Source of the DNA: Eunapius fragilis
Taxonomy: Eukaryota > Porifera > Demospongiae > Spongillida > Spongillidae
NCBI GenBank assembly: GCA_963681505.1
Contig: OY811993.1
Location: 2,181,992 to 2,245,991, forward strand
Direction of reading: 5' to 3'
DNA: 64,000 nt
The translations under genes were made by a program, and so were the position numbers. The notes below the pieces were generated by a model. The model ran no database searches. It was not told the DNA's origin and saw only the letters and a program-made list of their open reading frames with translations. Below, piece after piece: positions 47,015 to 60,038 of this stretch (position 1 is its first letter; each line of letters starts with the position of its first letter).

Positions 47015-47500
47015 TCTCATGCAGCACTTTATGTGGAGAAGACAGGCCATTCACCAATGGAGCAAACTCCACAGCTTGTTACACCGATTTACCAAGAACT
47101 GTCACAACCAGCTTTGCAGTCAACGTATAATGAAGCCAGTCATGCAGAGGGGTCACGTACACAGAATACTAGCCCACTCCACCCTATTCAGCATATCCTC
47201 AGCAATAACAATGTACAGGATGTAAAAGATGTAACAGGTGTAAGGATTGTAGAGGGTGCGCATGTGGTGTATCAACCATTGTCCAAACAGCTCATGTCTG
47301 CTCCACCAATATATGGAGATGTTAATCAAACCACCCCTCTATATCAACCACTTTCCATTGATTCTGTGCATCAGTCTGCTTATACCACAACAACCAGAAC
47401 CACCAACTATCATCAGCCAGCCTACTATGAAGTATCACAAACAGAACATGATTATGAACCAACGTCTGATGTTCGCACGTATTTAGAATTAATTAAATAA
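47015..47500 (+). other. Orphan tail exon 8, unit 2 (open)
   Basis: Full-length homologue of exon 8 (486 bases, open, ending in TAA) with all eight tyrosine motifs (YQEL, YNEA, YQPL, YGDV, YQPL, YYEV, YEPT, YLEL). It has no exon 7: upstream sequence is the unrelated 46827-47000 stretch and the hAT MITE. The acceptor 'cacttag' is intact and in phase 0. It could be a dead duplicate or an alternative 3' exon, but receptor exon 6 ends in phase 1 and cannot join it directly. Confidence 0.55.
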
Positions 47501-48852
47501 ATTACCAATGAATCTACTGTCTTATATGAATGTACATTAGTGTCCAGCATTTTTGTATTATTTGATATCTTGAAATATATAATTCTACAATCAATGAAAT
47601 TATGTATGCATTTCGATCTAAAAGGACAGCTTATTTGGAAATGGATAGTACCGACAGAAGCTAAGTAGTGAGCACTGCTGATGAACACATACCACCGTAC
47701 ATGTGGGCCAGTAGTATTCTTTTAGTTATCATTTCACTCTAACTAATTAATATATATAAACTGTATCACATGTATCTGAAAGCAATATACTACCCTGGTA
47801 AATCGCGCAAATTACTCATAGAAATCTGCCATAATCTCGCCCGAAAAGCGCGTTTTTTCAAAACGCTTTACCTCCTTGCTTGTGTGGTGCAGTAGTGTTA
47901 CATTTTGCATATACACAAAGGAGTCCATTGTCTATAGTAATCCACAAACATTTCCTTTGAATCTTGGCTCGAAATTCCCTAGCTGTAATCATCTTTTTAC
48001 TGGTCCCAAGCCTGAGCTTGAAATTGCATATACTGAGTGAAGATCATCTCTACGTTTTGTTGCAGAAGACCCAGAATATATTTTTATGGACTTCATAAAT
48101 GTCTTGTTATCGAGATGGTGTATATTGTTTGCATACAATACATGCATCAATTAAAGGTTCTCATATGTTATTAGATACCAGAAGTGCCTTCCCTACTAGT
48201 AAAGGTCTGAAAATAATTACAGTTGTCAGAGGCGGATTGGAAGAATAAAGTATACACATGTAGTCGTTTGCGTACAGCACTGTTATTAGAATTGCGAGAT
48301 ATAAGTATATATCAACTCTGACACACTGAAAAAGTGTAGACTCTAAATGTAAAGGTAAAGTGTTTGACGTATTGTTAAGTGCATGACTGAATTAACTGAG
48401 CAGTGTCGTGGCCAGGCAGTATGGTGGTCAGCATCAAATACCACAGTTGAGAAAATGATGTTGCAACACACATAGAACCCATTAGTAGTACGCGATCATA
48501 GCTTTGCGCATTATGTAACCTGATGTAAGCAGCAAGGTAATTTCAGAATCCAGCTAGTTGAGGTGTTGTAAGCAAATAACAACTGTCGAAATAATCATCC
48601 CATTCCTTCTTTTTTTGTATGCACTGGTGAAGCATGCAAGAGACATCGCGATAAAAAGATAACTGTTGCTCTCCTCCGAAGACAGTCTCTTTTGTTCTAG
48701 GTTCGATTATACAGAGCAAAATGCTTAGCAGTACGTCGTATTCGGACTGATCGATCCATGTCACCTCGAAAAACGTGTAAGAATGATGCAGAGCATATGC
48801 GCGTATAGGATATACGGCCTCAATTGTAATTGGGAGCGACTTAATATCCTAA
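47501..48852. other. Spacer after orphan tail 2
   Basis: Near-identical to 19055-20420, including the degraded promoter block. No gene seen. Confidence 0.45.
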
Positions 48853-49929
48853 GGATCCGGGGGGGGGGGGGGGGGGGGGGGTGGCACTCGGGGCACGTGC
48901 CCCATACACAACTTCGCGGGCCGCTTTTTATAATAATAGTTGCACGCTTGCGTTGCCTATTGATACACATACATGAACACATGAACTCTACTACTGTACT
49001 AGGGATCATATCATATAAGAGTTAATATCGCTACTGAATAGTTTAATAATCATGGTGGCAACATTCGAAGAGAATGTCTCTGAGTGTCCGGAATCGGAAT
49101 CAGTGGATTGAATAATAGATATTAATTAACTCTTTGAACGCCAAGTGCATATATACATACATGCTCACTAAATGATAATTATCTGACTCACGCATGGGGT
49201 GTGGATCAAAATCACCTTGATTACCATTGTAGATGCATACAAGTGCAATACTGACCATTGTAAGTAACCTCATAGTCATACAAATGTTTGAACATATATG
49301 GGCACATTATGTGTGTCCATTGTAACTTGCTAGTACCTTTTGTTGCAACAACCCATAATACGAGTCAGCAAAATGTGCATGGAGGAGTGACATACTACAC
49401 TGATCTGGGATACACATTCTTAACATAAAGAGTGAAGTGAGGTCATCCGAATAATGGGGTTCTTTAGGCAGTGGGAGAAGAAACATAATCACTTCGTACA
49501 TGTACTTACAAGGTTACAAGTGCAGCAAGCATACGCATGCATCATCGAGTTGTGACTGATCAACACATTCTTGCAAGCAAGAACTAAATCATGCATGAAT
49601 GGTGTAATCTTTGTGTGTGCATGCATGCATAAACGAGCTTGGCGTTCAAAGAGTATATCTATGATTCAATGCAGGCCCGCAACCTCATAAACGTAGAAAA
49701 GAGGCAAAGAATACTAATTTCTTCACCAGCAGGAATGCTGTAAGGGGGTGCCGGGGTGGGGGTACAGCGCAAACCCAACCAGCCTTTTCTAACGCGTTTC
49801 ATGATAGGAATATAATACAGTTGCAAAGCTTCTGGGGTCTGGGGGAGCTTACAGCTCTCCCCCATGTCCCCTAGCTGGAGCGGGAGAGGTAAGCCCCTCC
49901 CGCACCCACCCCAGCCACACCCACCATCC

Positions 49930-49982
<53 letters not shown>

Positions 49983-49993
49983 AACCTGGATCC
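48853..49993. mobile_element. GGATCC MITE with nested MITE, pseudogene 2 copy
   Basis: As at 20421-21523, with a longer C-run (about 49933-49980). The nested element is at 49129-49654. The right-hand TAA is lost through a 4-base deletion just outside the element. Confidence 0.6.
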
Positions 49994-50159
49994 TGATGTA
50001 AGTGAAGTAAGAGTAAAGATCGCGAGACTTCGTATCTATTAATAGCACATAATTAAATTTCGTATTATATAGTTCTATCTCAATGTAGACGGACAAATTA
50101 AGTGTGCCTTTGAAAGTACTAGTACTGCGCTTAGCCTTTGTTACTGGTCCTGATTACAG

Positions 50160-51011
50160 TGGTCTCAGGCTGGTGATAAAGCGTGTTGTCAGATCACGAC
50201 TTCTTGCTCCTTTTCTTTTCCAAACCAAAACAACTGGTTGATCACTCAACACATCAACACTACTATGGCCAATGGAGTAGCCCTCACCCAAATAGTTGTG
50301 AGAGTGAACTTCTCATTAAATGGCTGCCTCCCTGATGGGACATGTCTGCAATCATTTGGTCTTCGTATCTACGAGACACCAAACATTGATCCCAGTGGCT
50401 TACTCAACACAACTAACTATGCACCCTTTCCTAGTAATCTAGTCACAGTCGTATCAAACCCAACTGGTACTGTAGTGGAGTTAGCTGATGTGACTGTACC
50501 CCTAGCAATGAGAAATGGGGGTGTGTATCTCTCTGCCCAAGATTTTGGTACATGTGTATCCATCACACGTCTTGTTGTGTTCTACTATGCCTGTCCTCAA
50601 CAAGTGGTTGACTTCATAAGCTATCCCCAGACTGCATCCAATGGACCTATAACACAACTTCAGTGTACATCAGGAGCAAGTGTCGTCTAACCAGGGCAAC
50701 TTCTAGCTAGCTGTGGTAGCCTAGGTATGTGGGGAGCTCCAATTGGAAGCTGTTTATGCAGTCCTGGATACACTAATACAAACTTGAAGACCTGCCAAGG
50801 TAGTAGCTAGGGAATATACACATGTCAATATGTTCTTTGTATGTCTCAGCCTGCCCCCCAGGTACCTACAAGAGTGTGCAGGGGAGCAGTGTGTGTCTTC
50901 CATGTCCCTCCAACAGTAACAGTTCAGTGAATGGATCCTTTCAATGTCCATGTCTACAGGGATACTACAGAGCACCTGGTAGTGGGGCTGAGAGTGGCTG
51001 CATTGCTACAC
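50160..51011 (+). pseudogene. Receptor ectodomain pseudogene 2 (exons 2-3)
   Basis: Exon 2 homologue 50160-50799 is 640 bases with no frameshift but has a TAA at 50688-50690 (GTC GTC TAA where the genes have GGA). Exon 3 homologue is 50850-51011. Exon 1 is deleted with the same junction as pseudogene 1; the FN3, transmembrane and tail exons are absent. Its inactivating lesion differs from that of pseudogene 1. Confidence 0.75.
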
Positions 51012-52257
51012 GTAAGACATTACTACCATGTGCTGAGCCAATTGTGTTTATGACATGTGATGGTGGAGCATGCTGTAAGTACATGTACTACCCTGACATG
51101 TGCAGAGTTTTATATATAGTGCAATGTCATAGAGCACATTTATACTGTGCATTTTGTATATAGTGCCATTGTGCTGCCTTATATTTTAGCCGAGCCATAT
51201 TAGTTATGTAGCTATGTACACTGTACAACCCTGCAGGCGCGTATCCAGGGTTGTAAAGGGAGGGAGGGGGGTGGGGGTTCCAACCTATTGTTAATTACTT
51301 CATATTTTGGGAACTATGCGTAGACTCGGTTGGATTACATCACTGCACGTTCTAAATAGGCCAATAGGAATGTGCTACCGGTTATATGCTGTGACATTAT
51401 TTCTTGGGGCCAAGTCTAACTCTTTGAAAGCCAAGTGGTTATATACATTCATGCATTCTCACACGAATCATAAACTTTCTCCCGGTGTGCTGTGAGTTAG
51501 TTGTGTGGTTTATAAAAATCGCATTGAACCATAATTATGCATGTACATACATGCATTAATATATACATGGATCGAGGCAGCAAAATGGGACCTAGTGCAT
51601 ATTTTCATATTATTTCATATTCTAACAGAAACTTTTGTCTTCTACAAATACTTTCTTATACATGTACGCACTGGAAAGTAGTCTGTCCATCGTGGAGTTA
51701 CAGTGGTCTGAGTTTTTAATTACACGCGCATTTTAATTGCACATGTCAACTTTGATGCTCCTTCCTGGAAAATTTTACAGTATATGCTAGGACCCTTTTC
51801 ACTGCCAGGACCTCATATAATACATGACATGCATGTAACGTGGACGCAATTTCAACCCATTTGAAGGTACTTTAATAATCCTCGCATGTACAGTTGTACA
51901 ATCCAGTACATATTTTGAACTGGCAAAGGGCCAGGGTGGGTGGCGTGAACTGGCTGGCATGTTTAACATGATGTGCCACATTCATTATGTTATGCATTCC
52001 TGTTCAAGTATGGGAGTACTGGAATGATGCGTTATGAATAATGGGTTCTTGAGAAGTCACAACATCCACGGTTGTAGTAACCAAGCATGCCGTATATACT
52101 TATAAAGGTTTCAAGTGCAACAAGCATTAGCATGCATCATGAAGTTTTTGTGATAACAATACTGTGCATGCAATATCTATAATGCTTGAGTGTATGTATT
52201 TGCGTGCATACAATGTACATTAACTTGCATGCATGGCATCCAAAAAGCTAAATTAAA
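51012..52257. repeat. Repeat-derived spacer including a diverged MITE (51419-52249)
   Basis: Near-identical to 22557-23793. No gene seen. Confidence 0.4.
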
Positions 52258-53306
52258 ACTGATATGCCCAGGATATCTGCAGATGCTTCATCTTTTGGTC
52301 TTGGGGCGGTACTACTTCAGAAAGTAAAGGGACAGTGGAAGCCTGTTGCTTATGCATCACGAGCTATGAAAGAGACTGAGCAGCGGTACGCGCAAATTGA
52401 AAAGGAAGCACTGGCAATTGTCTGGGCGTGCGACAAACTCTCCTGTTATATCCTTGGGAAACACTTTGAGATCGAGACTGACCACAAACCTTTGGTCCCT
52501 TTGTTAGGTACTAAACATCCTGACACATTACCACCTCGAGTAATGGCCCCCAAAATGCCTCCAGAGAAATGAAGGAATTTGCATCATCCTATGGGTTTTG
52601 TCACATTACTAGCAGCCCGCTTTACCCTCAAGGAAATGGACATGCTGATTGAACTGCTCAAACAGTAAAGCGATTGCTTCAGGATGCTGATGACCCCTTT
52701 ATGGCCCTACTGAATTATCGCAGTACTCCATTTCCTTGGTGTGGGCTGAGCCCATCAGAACTTCTATATGGTAGACACCTTCGAGCCACGTTACCACAGC
52801 TGAATACCAACATTATCCCGGCATGGCCATATCTCAGCGACTTCCGTTGTAATGACCAGAAGCTTAAACAACAACAGAAAATGCATTATGATAGACGTCA
52901 TAGGACTAGGGTGGTACCCCCTTTAGAGGAAGGCTCTCAGGTTTGGATAACATCTTGTGATCATCACACAAAAGGAACAATTGCATCGGAAGCTGACACT
53001 CCTAGGTCCTACATTGTGAACACGCCCAGTGGTCAACTACGAAGAAATAGGCGTCATCTGACTTCTAGTGTTGATCAAACTCCGGATGTCTGTGTCCCTC
53101 GCCCTGCACAGCCCGTTGAGATGCCAGAGGATGGATCAGTGGGTGTAACCAATGAGGCGGAGGCCTGCGTTCCTGAGATACCAGAAAGTACAAGAGCAGT
53201 TGTAAACATGGAAACAGAAAACAGACCACCCGTACAACCCAGGAGTCCAATCAACACACGGTTACGAACTGGCATAGTAATCAGACCACCCGATAGACTT
53301 AACTGA
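52258..53306 (+). pseudogene. Ty3/gypsy pol fragment, unit 2 (internally deleted)
   Basis: Same insertion as 23794-25648 but missing the counterpart of 24081-24870 (790 bases), so RNase H (to PPRV) is joined out of frame to the last part of the integrase core. The deletion junction has a TA microhomology. The remaining 3' part is open for 210 codons (52674-53306), with STPFPWCGLSPSELLYGRHL and a Pro-rich C-terminus, and lacks several frame breaks of the first copy. Confidence 0.75.
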
Positions 53307-53857
53307 TCTGTGAGGGAGATATAGTGTTATCATGTTTCATGTAATTAGGACTATGTGTATGTTTGTTGTATGCACATGCGTGAAGTTATGATCGATATTG
53401 GGCAGTAGCTATTACATACACATCATGATCAGATGGTCAGCTGGTCCATGGCATACAGCACTGCTATTAGAATTGCGAGATATAAATATATAAACTTTGA
53501 CACCCTGAAAAGTGTAGACTCTAAATGTAAAAGTAAAGTTTTTGACGTACATGTATTAAGTGCATTACTCAATTAACTGAGCAGCTGTTGTGGTCAGGCA
53601 GTAGGGTGGTCAGCATCAAATATGACAGTACAGAAAGTGCATAGTGTTACAACGTATACACATAGCTGATGTATTAGTGGTGGCTGATGCGAACCCATGC
53701 TGCCATGCATTAGTGGTACGCGTTCATTGCTTATATTAGCGCATTATGTAAACCTGATGTAAGCAGCAAGGTAATTTCAAAATCCAGTGAGTTGAGGTGT
53801 TGTAAGCTTAAGCAAATAAGTAACTGTAAAAATAAAAAGTGGGTAACTATTGCTCAT
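53307..53857. other. Upstream region of gene 3
   Basis: Collinear with 25642-26154, including the possible start of an LTR. No gene seen. Confidence 0.35.
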
Positions 53858-53883
53858 CGTGTATCGGCCCGGGCCGATACACG
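53858..53883. promoter_or_regulatory. 26-bp perfect palindrome upstream of gene 3
   Basis: Identical to 26155-26180, about 130 bases before the TATA-like box of gene 3. Confidence 0.4.
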
Positions 53884-54014
53884 AAAGCTATTTATTTCCT
53901 TCCTGTATGGTATTTTATATCTACCGCACCCATCTCAGTGGGGACCATTTATTAATGCGGCCCGGAAGGACTATGTAGCCCTGGGGCCCGTGCCAGCTCT
54001 CGACGGCCCTGGAC

Positions 54015-54024
54015 TATATAAAGG
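54015..54024 (+). promoter_or_regulatory. TATA-like box of gene 3
   Basis: TATATAAAGG followed by TTCGGTTACAC, about 350 bases before the ATG of gene 3. Confidence 0.5.
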
Positions 54025-54370
54025 TTCGGTTACACTTGTCAATTTTGCTCAACTTGAGCAAAATGCTAGCAGTACGTACGTCGTATTCGGACTGATCGAT
54101 CCAAGAAAAACGTGTACGAATGATGCAGAGCATATGAGCGTATTACCTCAATGTTAATTGGGAGCACCTTAATATCTTTTAAAATAAAGTAAGAGTATAA
54201 AAATGGCGGGACTTCGTATGTATTAATAACACAAAATTACGTATTATATACATTGTAGTTCAATCTGAAATTTACAATACTGTAACAGTAGACGGGACAA
54301 AAAGATGCATTTTGGTCTGGGAACCTTAGTATTACAAATGCGCAGGGGTCGGCCACACTTTTAGTGTACG

Positions 54371-56987
54371 ATGTCACCAAAGAACGTGTGGTTGTATACC
54401 TGTGTTCAGATAGTACTGTCCACACTGGTCAACGCTCAAGCCCCCGGAGATGGCTCGACTATTTGTCAGAGCGCTACATTTGCTAAGACGCCCTTTGCGA
54501 ACAATATCGTACCACTGATGGACTCTTTTGACTACCTAAAACTATTGGGATCGGCAGCAGCGGCGCCGACCTGGAGTAGTCCGGATGTCGACGGAGATAC
54601 GCGTACTGTAAGTGTGCCTTTGGAAGTACTAGTACTGTGCTTAGCCTTTGTTACTGGTCCTTATTACAGTGGTCTCAGAGTGGTGATAGACCGTGTCGTC
54701 AGCTCACGACTTCTTGCTCCTTTTCTATTCCTAACCAAAACAACTGGTTGATCACTCAACACATCAACACTACTATGGCCAATGGAGTAGCCCTCACCCA
54801 AATAGTTGTGAGAGTGAACTTCTCATTAAATGGCTGCCTCACTGGTGGGTCATGTCTGCAGTCATTTGGTCTTCGTATCTATGAGACACCAAACATTGAT
54901 CCCAGTGGCTCACTCAACACAGCTAACTATGCATCCTTTCCTAGTAATCTAGTCACAGTCGTATCAAACCCAACAGGTTCTGTAGTGGAGTTAGCTGATG
55001 TGACTGTACCCCTAGCACTGAGTAATGGGGGGGTGTATCTCTCTGCCCAAGATTTTGGTACATGTGTAACCATCACACGTCTTGTTGTGTTCTACTATGC
55101 CTGTCCTCAACAAGTGGTTGACTTCATAAGCTATCCCCAGACTGCATCCAATGGACCTATAACACAACTTCAGTGTACATCAGGAGCAAGTGTCGTCGGA
55201 CCAGGGCAACTTCTAGCTAGCTGTGGTAGCCTAGGTATGTGGGGAGCTCCAATTGGAAGCTGTTTATGCAGTCCTGGATACACTAATACAAACTTGAAGA
55301 CCTGCCAAGGTAGTAGCTAGGGAATATACACATGTCAATATGTTCTTGTATGTCTCAGCCTGCCCCCCAGGTACCTACAAGAGTGTGCAGGGGAGTAGTG
55401 TGTGTCTTCCATGTCCCTCCAACAGTAACAGTTCAGCGAATGGATCCTCACTATGTCCATGTCTACAGGGATACTACAGAGCAGCTGGTAGTGGGGCTGA
55501 GAGTGGCTGCATTGCTGCACGTAAGACATTACTACCATGTGCTGAGCCAATGGTGTGTGTGTGCCTCATTGGGGAACAGTTATAGATATATATATTCATT
55601 TGTATCTGTACTGACATTGTGCAACATTTCCCTATGTCTGCCTCAATATTTATGTATCACTCACTCTTCCCCAGGCCCTCCATCTGCCCCACAAGTTCTA
55701 TCTGTTAGTACTAAAAATGCTACAGCAGTGGTCATGAGCTGGTTCCCACCCCAGGACAGTGGGGGAGTGGGTGTGGTCTACACGGTGTACTACCAGACAG
55801 TCTATGGGTCACAGAGGATGACTTTGGCCAACATCACCACGACATCTGTGACTGTGACCAACTTGTCCCCAGGCACTGAGTACATGATAACAGTGGTGGC
55901 TGATAATGGGCTGCCTGGGGAAGAGGCCAGCAGGAGTGCATCAGTTACTGTGACTACAGAAGGTGTGTCCACAAGTATTTTGGTGGTCATCACATTGTTC
56001 AAATACATGATGTACATGTACATGATCCTTAGAATAAATGTCTATTTCTGCATACCATGTACATGTATTTCACCTGCACACACACATCTAGGCAATAGCT
56101 CTGCTGCTAGCTCCACTCCTAACATTATTGGAGTGGTGTTGGGGATCGTAGTACTGGTTCTATTCATCCTGGTTGTGCTGTTGTAAGTTATGATTCCTAT
56201 TTTTCCGTGTTTACCCTTTAAGTGTCAGTGTAACAGGATAGCTTGCCTCCTTATTCTAGTATATGTTGTCTGCCTTAGGACAATTTGTCTGTGGCGGGGG
56301 GGGGGGGGGGGGGATGGCTGTCCCTTCCATGCGCGTTATGGCCCTTTCAGACCCGATACAAAAAGTTGGGGCTGGGTGTGCTGTCTGCTTCAGGCCCAAT
56401 AGACTGATACCCAACAAGAGAACAAGAGAAGTATAACGGACCCTTTGCTAATATAATATGGCATGCTACATTTAGTAAATTTGGTTAAGCTTTGCTTAAT
56501 ATAAAGGGGGGCAGCAAATCCTAAAGCAGACCGATATTTCTAGAAATAATTGTCCTAGGGGGATAATGCAGCCTAGGATACGTTGTCCGGCCGGACAATT
56601 TTTAGGGGAGGGGACAGACTATCCTGTTACACCAGCATATTTCCTGTTTAAATATTGTACATGCGCATGTATGTGTATAGTGTACACCCCCCATTCCATC
56701 TATCTTCTCAATGTTGAGGTACCAGGTTATCACTGGACAGGTGAAAGGTGTACCCAAACCAAGTAGATAATTTCATTGGTGCTGAATAGCATGATAAATG
56801 TACATGCATATATACCCTGGTGTCTCATTTGCTGCCGGACACCTATGCATGCGTCAATTTATGAGTTTATAAATATAGGCTCATGTGCTGGCATGTTTGC
56901 CTTTGGGTTTTAGGTATACGGTGTATGTGATGATTGATGGCTCCTATTTCAGGGTATGCATCTTCTGGTGGCGTTCCAATCGTTCAT
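54371..56987 (+). CDS. Gene 3: Eph-like receptor, exons 1-6 (3' end beyond window)
   Basis: Exons: 54371-54607, 54670-55309, 55359-55520, 55675-55962, 56092-56182, 56953-56987, with the same lengths and phases as gene 2. Signal peptide, Eph ligand-binding-like domain (NQNNWLITQH, GVYLSAQDFGTC), cysteine-rich module, one fibronectin III domain, transmembrane helix (IIGVVLGIVVLVLFILVVLL) and CIFWWRSNRS stop-transfer. Differences from gene 2 are scattered in the ligand-binding and FN3 exons. Intron 4 (129 bases) is a multiple of three and has no stop, so its retention would keep the frame. Tail exons are expected beyond 64000, since intron 6 is over 7 kb here and again contains the Kolobok-like element. 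Confidence 0.75.
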
Positions 56988-57574
56988 GTAAGTGGTCTCA
57001 GTGTAAAAATTACATATGCATACAGACATGTACATGTATCTAGGTGTGTGTTAACTTATATGTGGTGTTTGTGATGAACCGATGGTTCATGTACATGTAA
57101 TGATGTATGTGTTAAATTTTGGAACTTGCAAAAGCAGTTTCCATATAGGATTGATATATTAAATCTAGAAACAAGCAACTGTCTACCTCTCAAGGCCACC
57201 ATACTGCATGTTGCCTGCAACTGAAATGAATAGGAGCGTTAACTTCACACTTATTCATTCAGCTTTTTGCCTAGTCTACATTGGCCTTTAGTGGTTACAG
57301 ATTTGCAAATTGTGGTGCTGTGGGGAGGTTGTGTGTGTGTATGTGTGTGTGTGTGTGTATAGATAACTAAGTACCAGTAGTTGTGAATTCTTCTCCTGCA
57401 ATGTGGCCATCTTAGCAACTATGGCATGGTGTGAGGATGTGGCAGGTTGTACTGTACATTGTTTAGTCAACTCATTCCCTCTAAAGTATGCATTGTTACT
57501 TTTGTGTGCATATAGCATGTATTTGTCAGTATTTGTTTGAGCAGAGCACATGTGTGTTGTATCACATCGATGTG

Positions 57575-57797
57575 TTTCACAAGTTTTCAAATTTTTTCAT
57601 TTTCCTTGAACACCCATGAGCTTCTGTCAAATTGTCCTTACACATCCTAAATTGGACTATCCCTCACAAAGTTATTAATGGTGCTGAATTTATTATTAGC
57701 CATACATTTCAATGCGAGCGTTACCTTTCTTTTGCTTGCTCTGGAAATTTTGAAAAAGTACCTAAAGGGTGATTTAGCTGGACACTGTCCCATATAT
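57575..57797. mobile_element. Truncated inverted ATATGG/GTGTCCAG MITE, gene 3
   Basis: The right part of the element seen complete at 30411-30658. A deletion removed its left end plus about 600 bases of flanking intron (compare 29840-30430). Confidence 0.5.
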
Positions 57798-58367
57798 CGA
57801 TTTCGTCCAAGTTGTCGGCCATTTTGACCCTTGTTAACGTTTATTGTGACAAGCAAAGAATGTCCAGCATCCGGTCGATTTAGTGTGTGAGCGAGCATAG
57901 GAATATTGTTTTTAGCCAATTAGCTTTTTTTTTAAAATGTATTGCGCATTGCAACATCCCCGCCTACAGCTGTATATGTTTACATAGCCTTTTCGTATGA
58001 TAGGCGTGTTTAAGAGCATACAGCATAGCTATTAGAATTATCAACATTTAACACTATTATTTGAAGCAATTGGATTGTCCTTGCGTGAAATATAACGTTT
58101 TTGGTACTGCCATCATTTTGTATGATGTAAATTATTTGGTGGCAGCGTTAACTACCCTGAGTTTGTGTGTGCTGTGTATGTAAATACTGGTTGTTATGAA
58201 TTCATCTTCCATTATGTGGCCATCTTAGGAACTATGTTGTGTACAGCATGGTGTGAGGGTGTGGCAGGTAGACATTTCAAATACTGTAAATTTGTTTGGT
58301 CAACTCATTTTTGCATTCCCTCTTGTAGGCAAGAATGCATGCTTACTTCGGTTGCACATTTGTTTGT

Positions 58368-58625
58368 ATATGGAACTGTGTCCAGCAAAATCACCCTTAT
58401 GACACTTTATCACATTTTCCAGAACAAGCAAAAGAAAATTAACGCTCGCATTGAAATGCATGGCTAATTATAAATTCAGTGCCTAATAACTTTAAGATGG
58501 ATAGTCCAATTTAGGATGCGTCAGGACCATTTGATAAAAGCTCTTTGGAGTTTGTGGAAAATGAAAGATTTGAAAACTTGAAAAACTATCCAGAATGGTG
58601 ATTTTCCTGGACACTGTCCCATATA
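58368..58625. mobile_element. ATATGG/GTGTCCAG MITE, gene 3 copy
   Basis: Same place and ends as 31231-31488. Confidence 0.6.
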
Positions 58626-59711
58626 ATGTCTATTTGCATCCTAAAATGTACAGTGGTACACAAATTATAATTACTCCTTTAATTATGCTGCAATATATCT
58701 CATACCAGCAGAGAGCATTATACATAAATTATCAAGATCTATACCTCCATGGTAGTGTTAACTTGTGGTTAAATATATCATTCTTAGGCTGGGTGCAATA
58801 ACGAGCTTAATCGGGACATCTATAGCACTGCAGAACACTATAAAAGTTAGAGAATGAAACAATTGTGAGGGGAACATTCTGAATAAGTCAAAATTCATCC
58901 ACACTATGTATTTTTTATGTACATCAAATACATGGTTTTGTTTTTGTTAATCACTTTTACAGTCAAATGCTCTAATTTGTGTCAGCAAACGTAAACCTGT
59001 ACACATACATGTATTCACTGTAGTAGTACCACTGTTTAAAAACGAGCCTTTAGGTGATAGAGGACATGATAAGTAACTATACAATATGAAATTATTCATG
59101 TGGATGTATCAGAAAGGTTTTGCAGTAAAATGTGTACAGGTGCACACAAATCAGTCCTCTGCATATTCATTGAAATCATTCCCAACGAATCTTGATCTTG
59201 CAAATTAAAGGACTTGTGTATGAAAAAACAGCAGGAATGCCATACAAGTGCATGGACATTGCAGAATGTGTGGTATGGTTACACGCCCACACTCTCCAAA
59301 GTGGTACTTCAGATGGTAAGAAACAAAAAGATGATCAGCTATTTCTTGTGCCCAAAGTGGAGATGTTTGATTATGCATATTGATGGAGAAATATCCCAAA
59401 AGCTTGATAGGAGTGATACAACTGAGGCTACATGAAACATTTATTATCCCCTGTCACAGTGCACTAGTTCATGGACAGTGCCATTTTCTTCATCATATGG
59501 TATCACTTTTGAGCAAGCAGCTTCTCTCACTTCTATCCAACTTCTGATGACAAAGTAGCAAACAAAATTGTGTCATGTTCATTGCATGAGCAGGCTTAAA
59601 CTTGTTCCAGAGAAGGAATGCATTGACTTCTGACATTCCAAACAATATTTGATACTCACAAACCCACCAACTATACATTTTCCAAGTGTCTTCAAATGAT
59701 GTGGCTCCTTG

Positions 59712-60038
59712 TCATTTGGAATTGTGTTTGTCAATGGCGTTGAAACTGACACCTTCACTACTTGCATATTCGCTGTTTGTGCCTCTACTATTCATGCCTT
59801 CAGTGCTCGTGCCTCCAGTGTTTGCATCATAACTATTGATGCCTCCGCTGTTTGCACCTCTACTATTTGTACCGCCACTGTTTACCCCACCACCATTTGT
59901 GTTCAAGCCTCCACTATTCTCACCCCTGCTAATCCAGCTGGTGCCTCCACTGTTCATACATCCTCTTGCTCTGTGTACACCTTCTTTAGCCATACGTTTT
60001 CCTCTTCCCTCCACAATGATAAGCAAAGTCACATGCAC
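59712..60038 (-). pseudogene. Minus-strand Asn-Ser-Gly repeat frame, unit 3
   Basis: 108 open codons, nearly identical to 32582-32908, with the same 15-base repeat and the same Cys/His-rich remnants downstream to about 59200. Family unknown. Confidence 0.3.
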
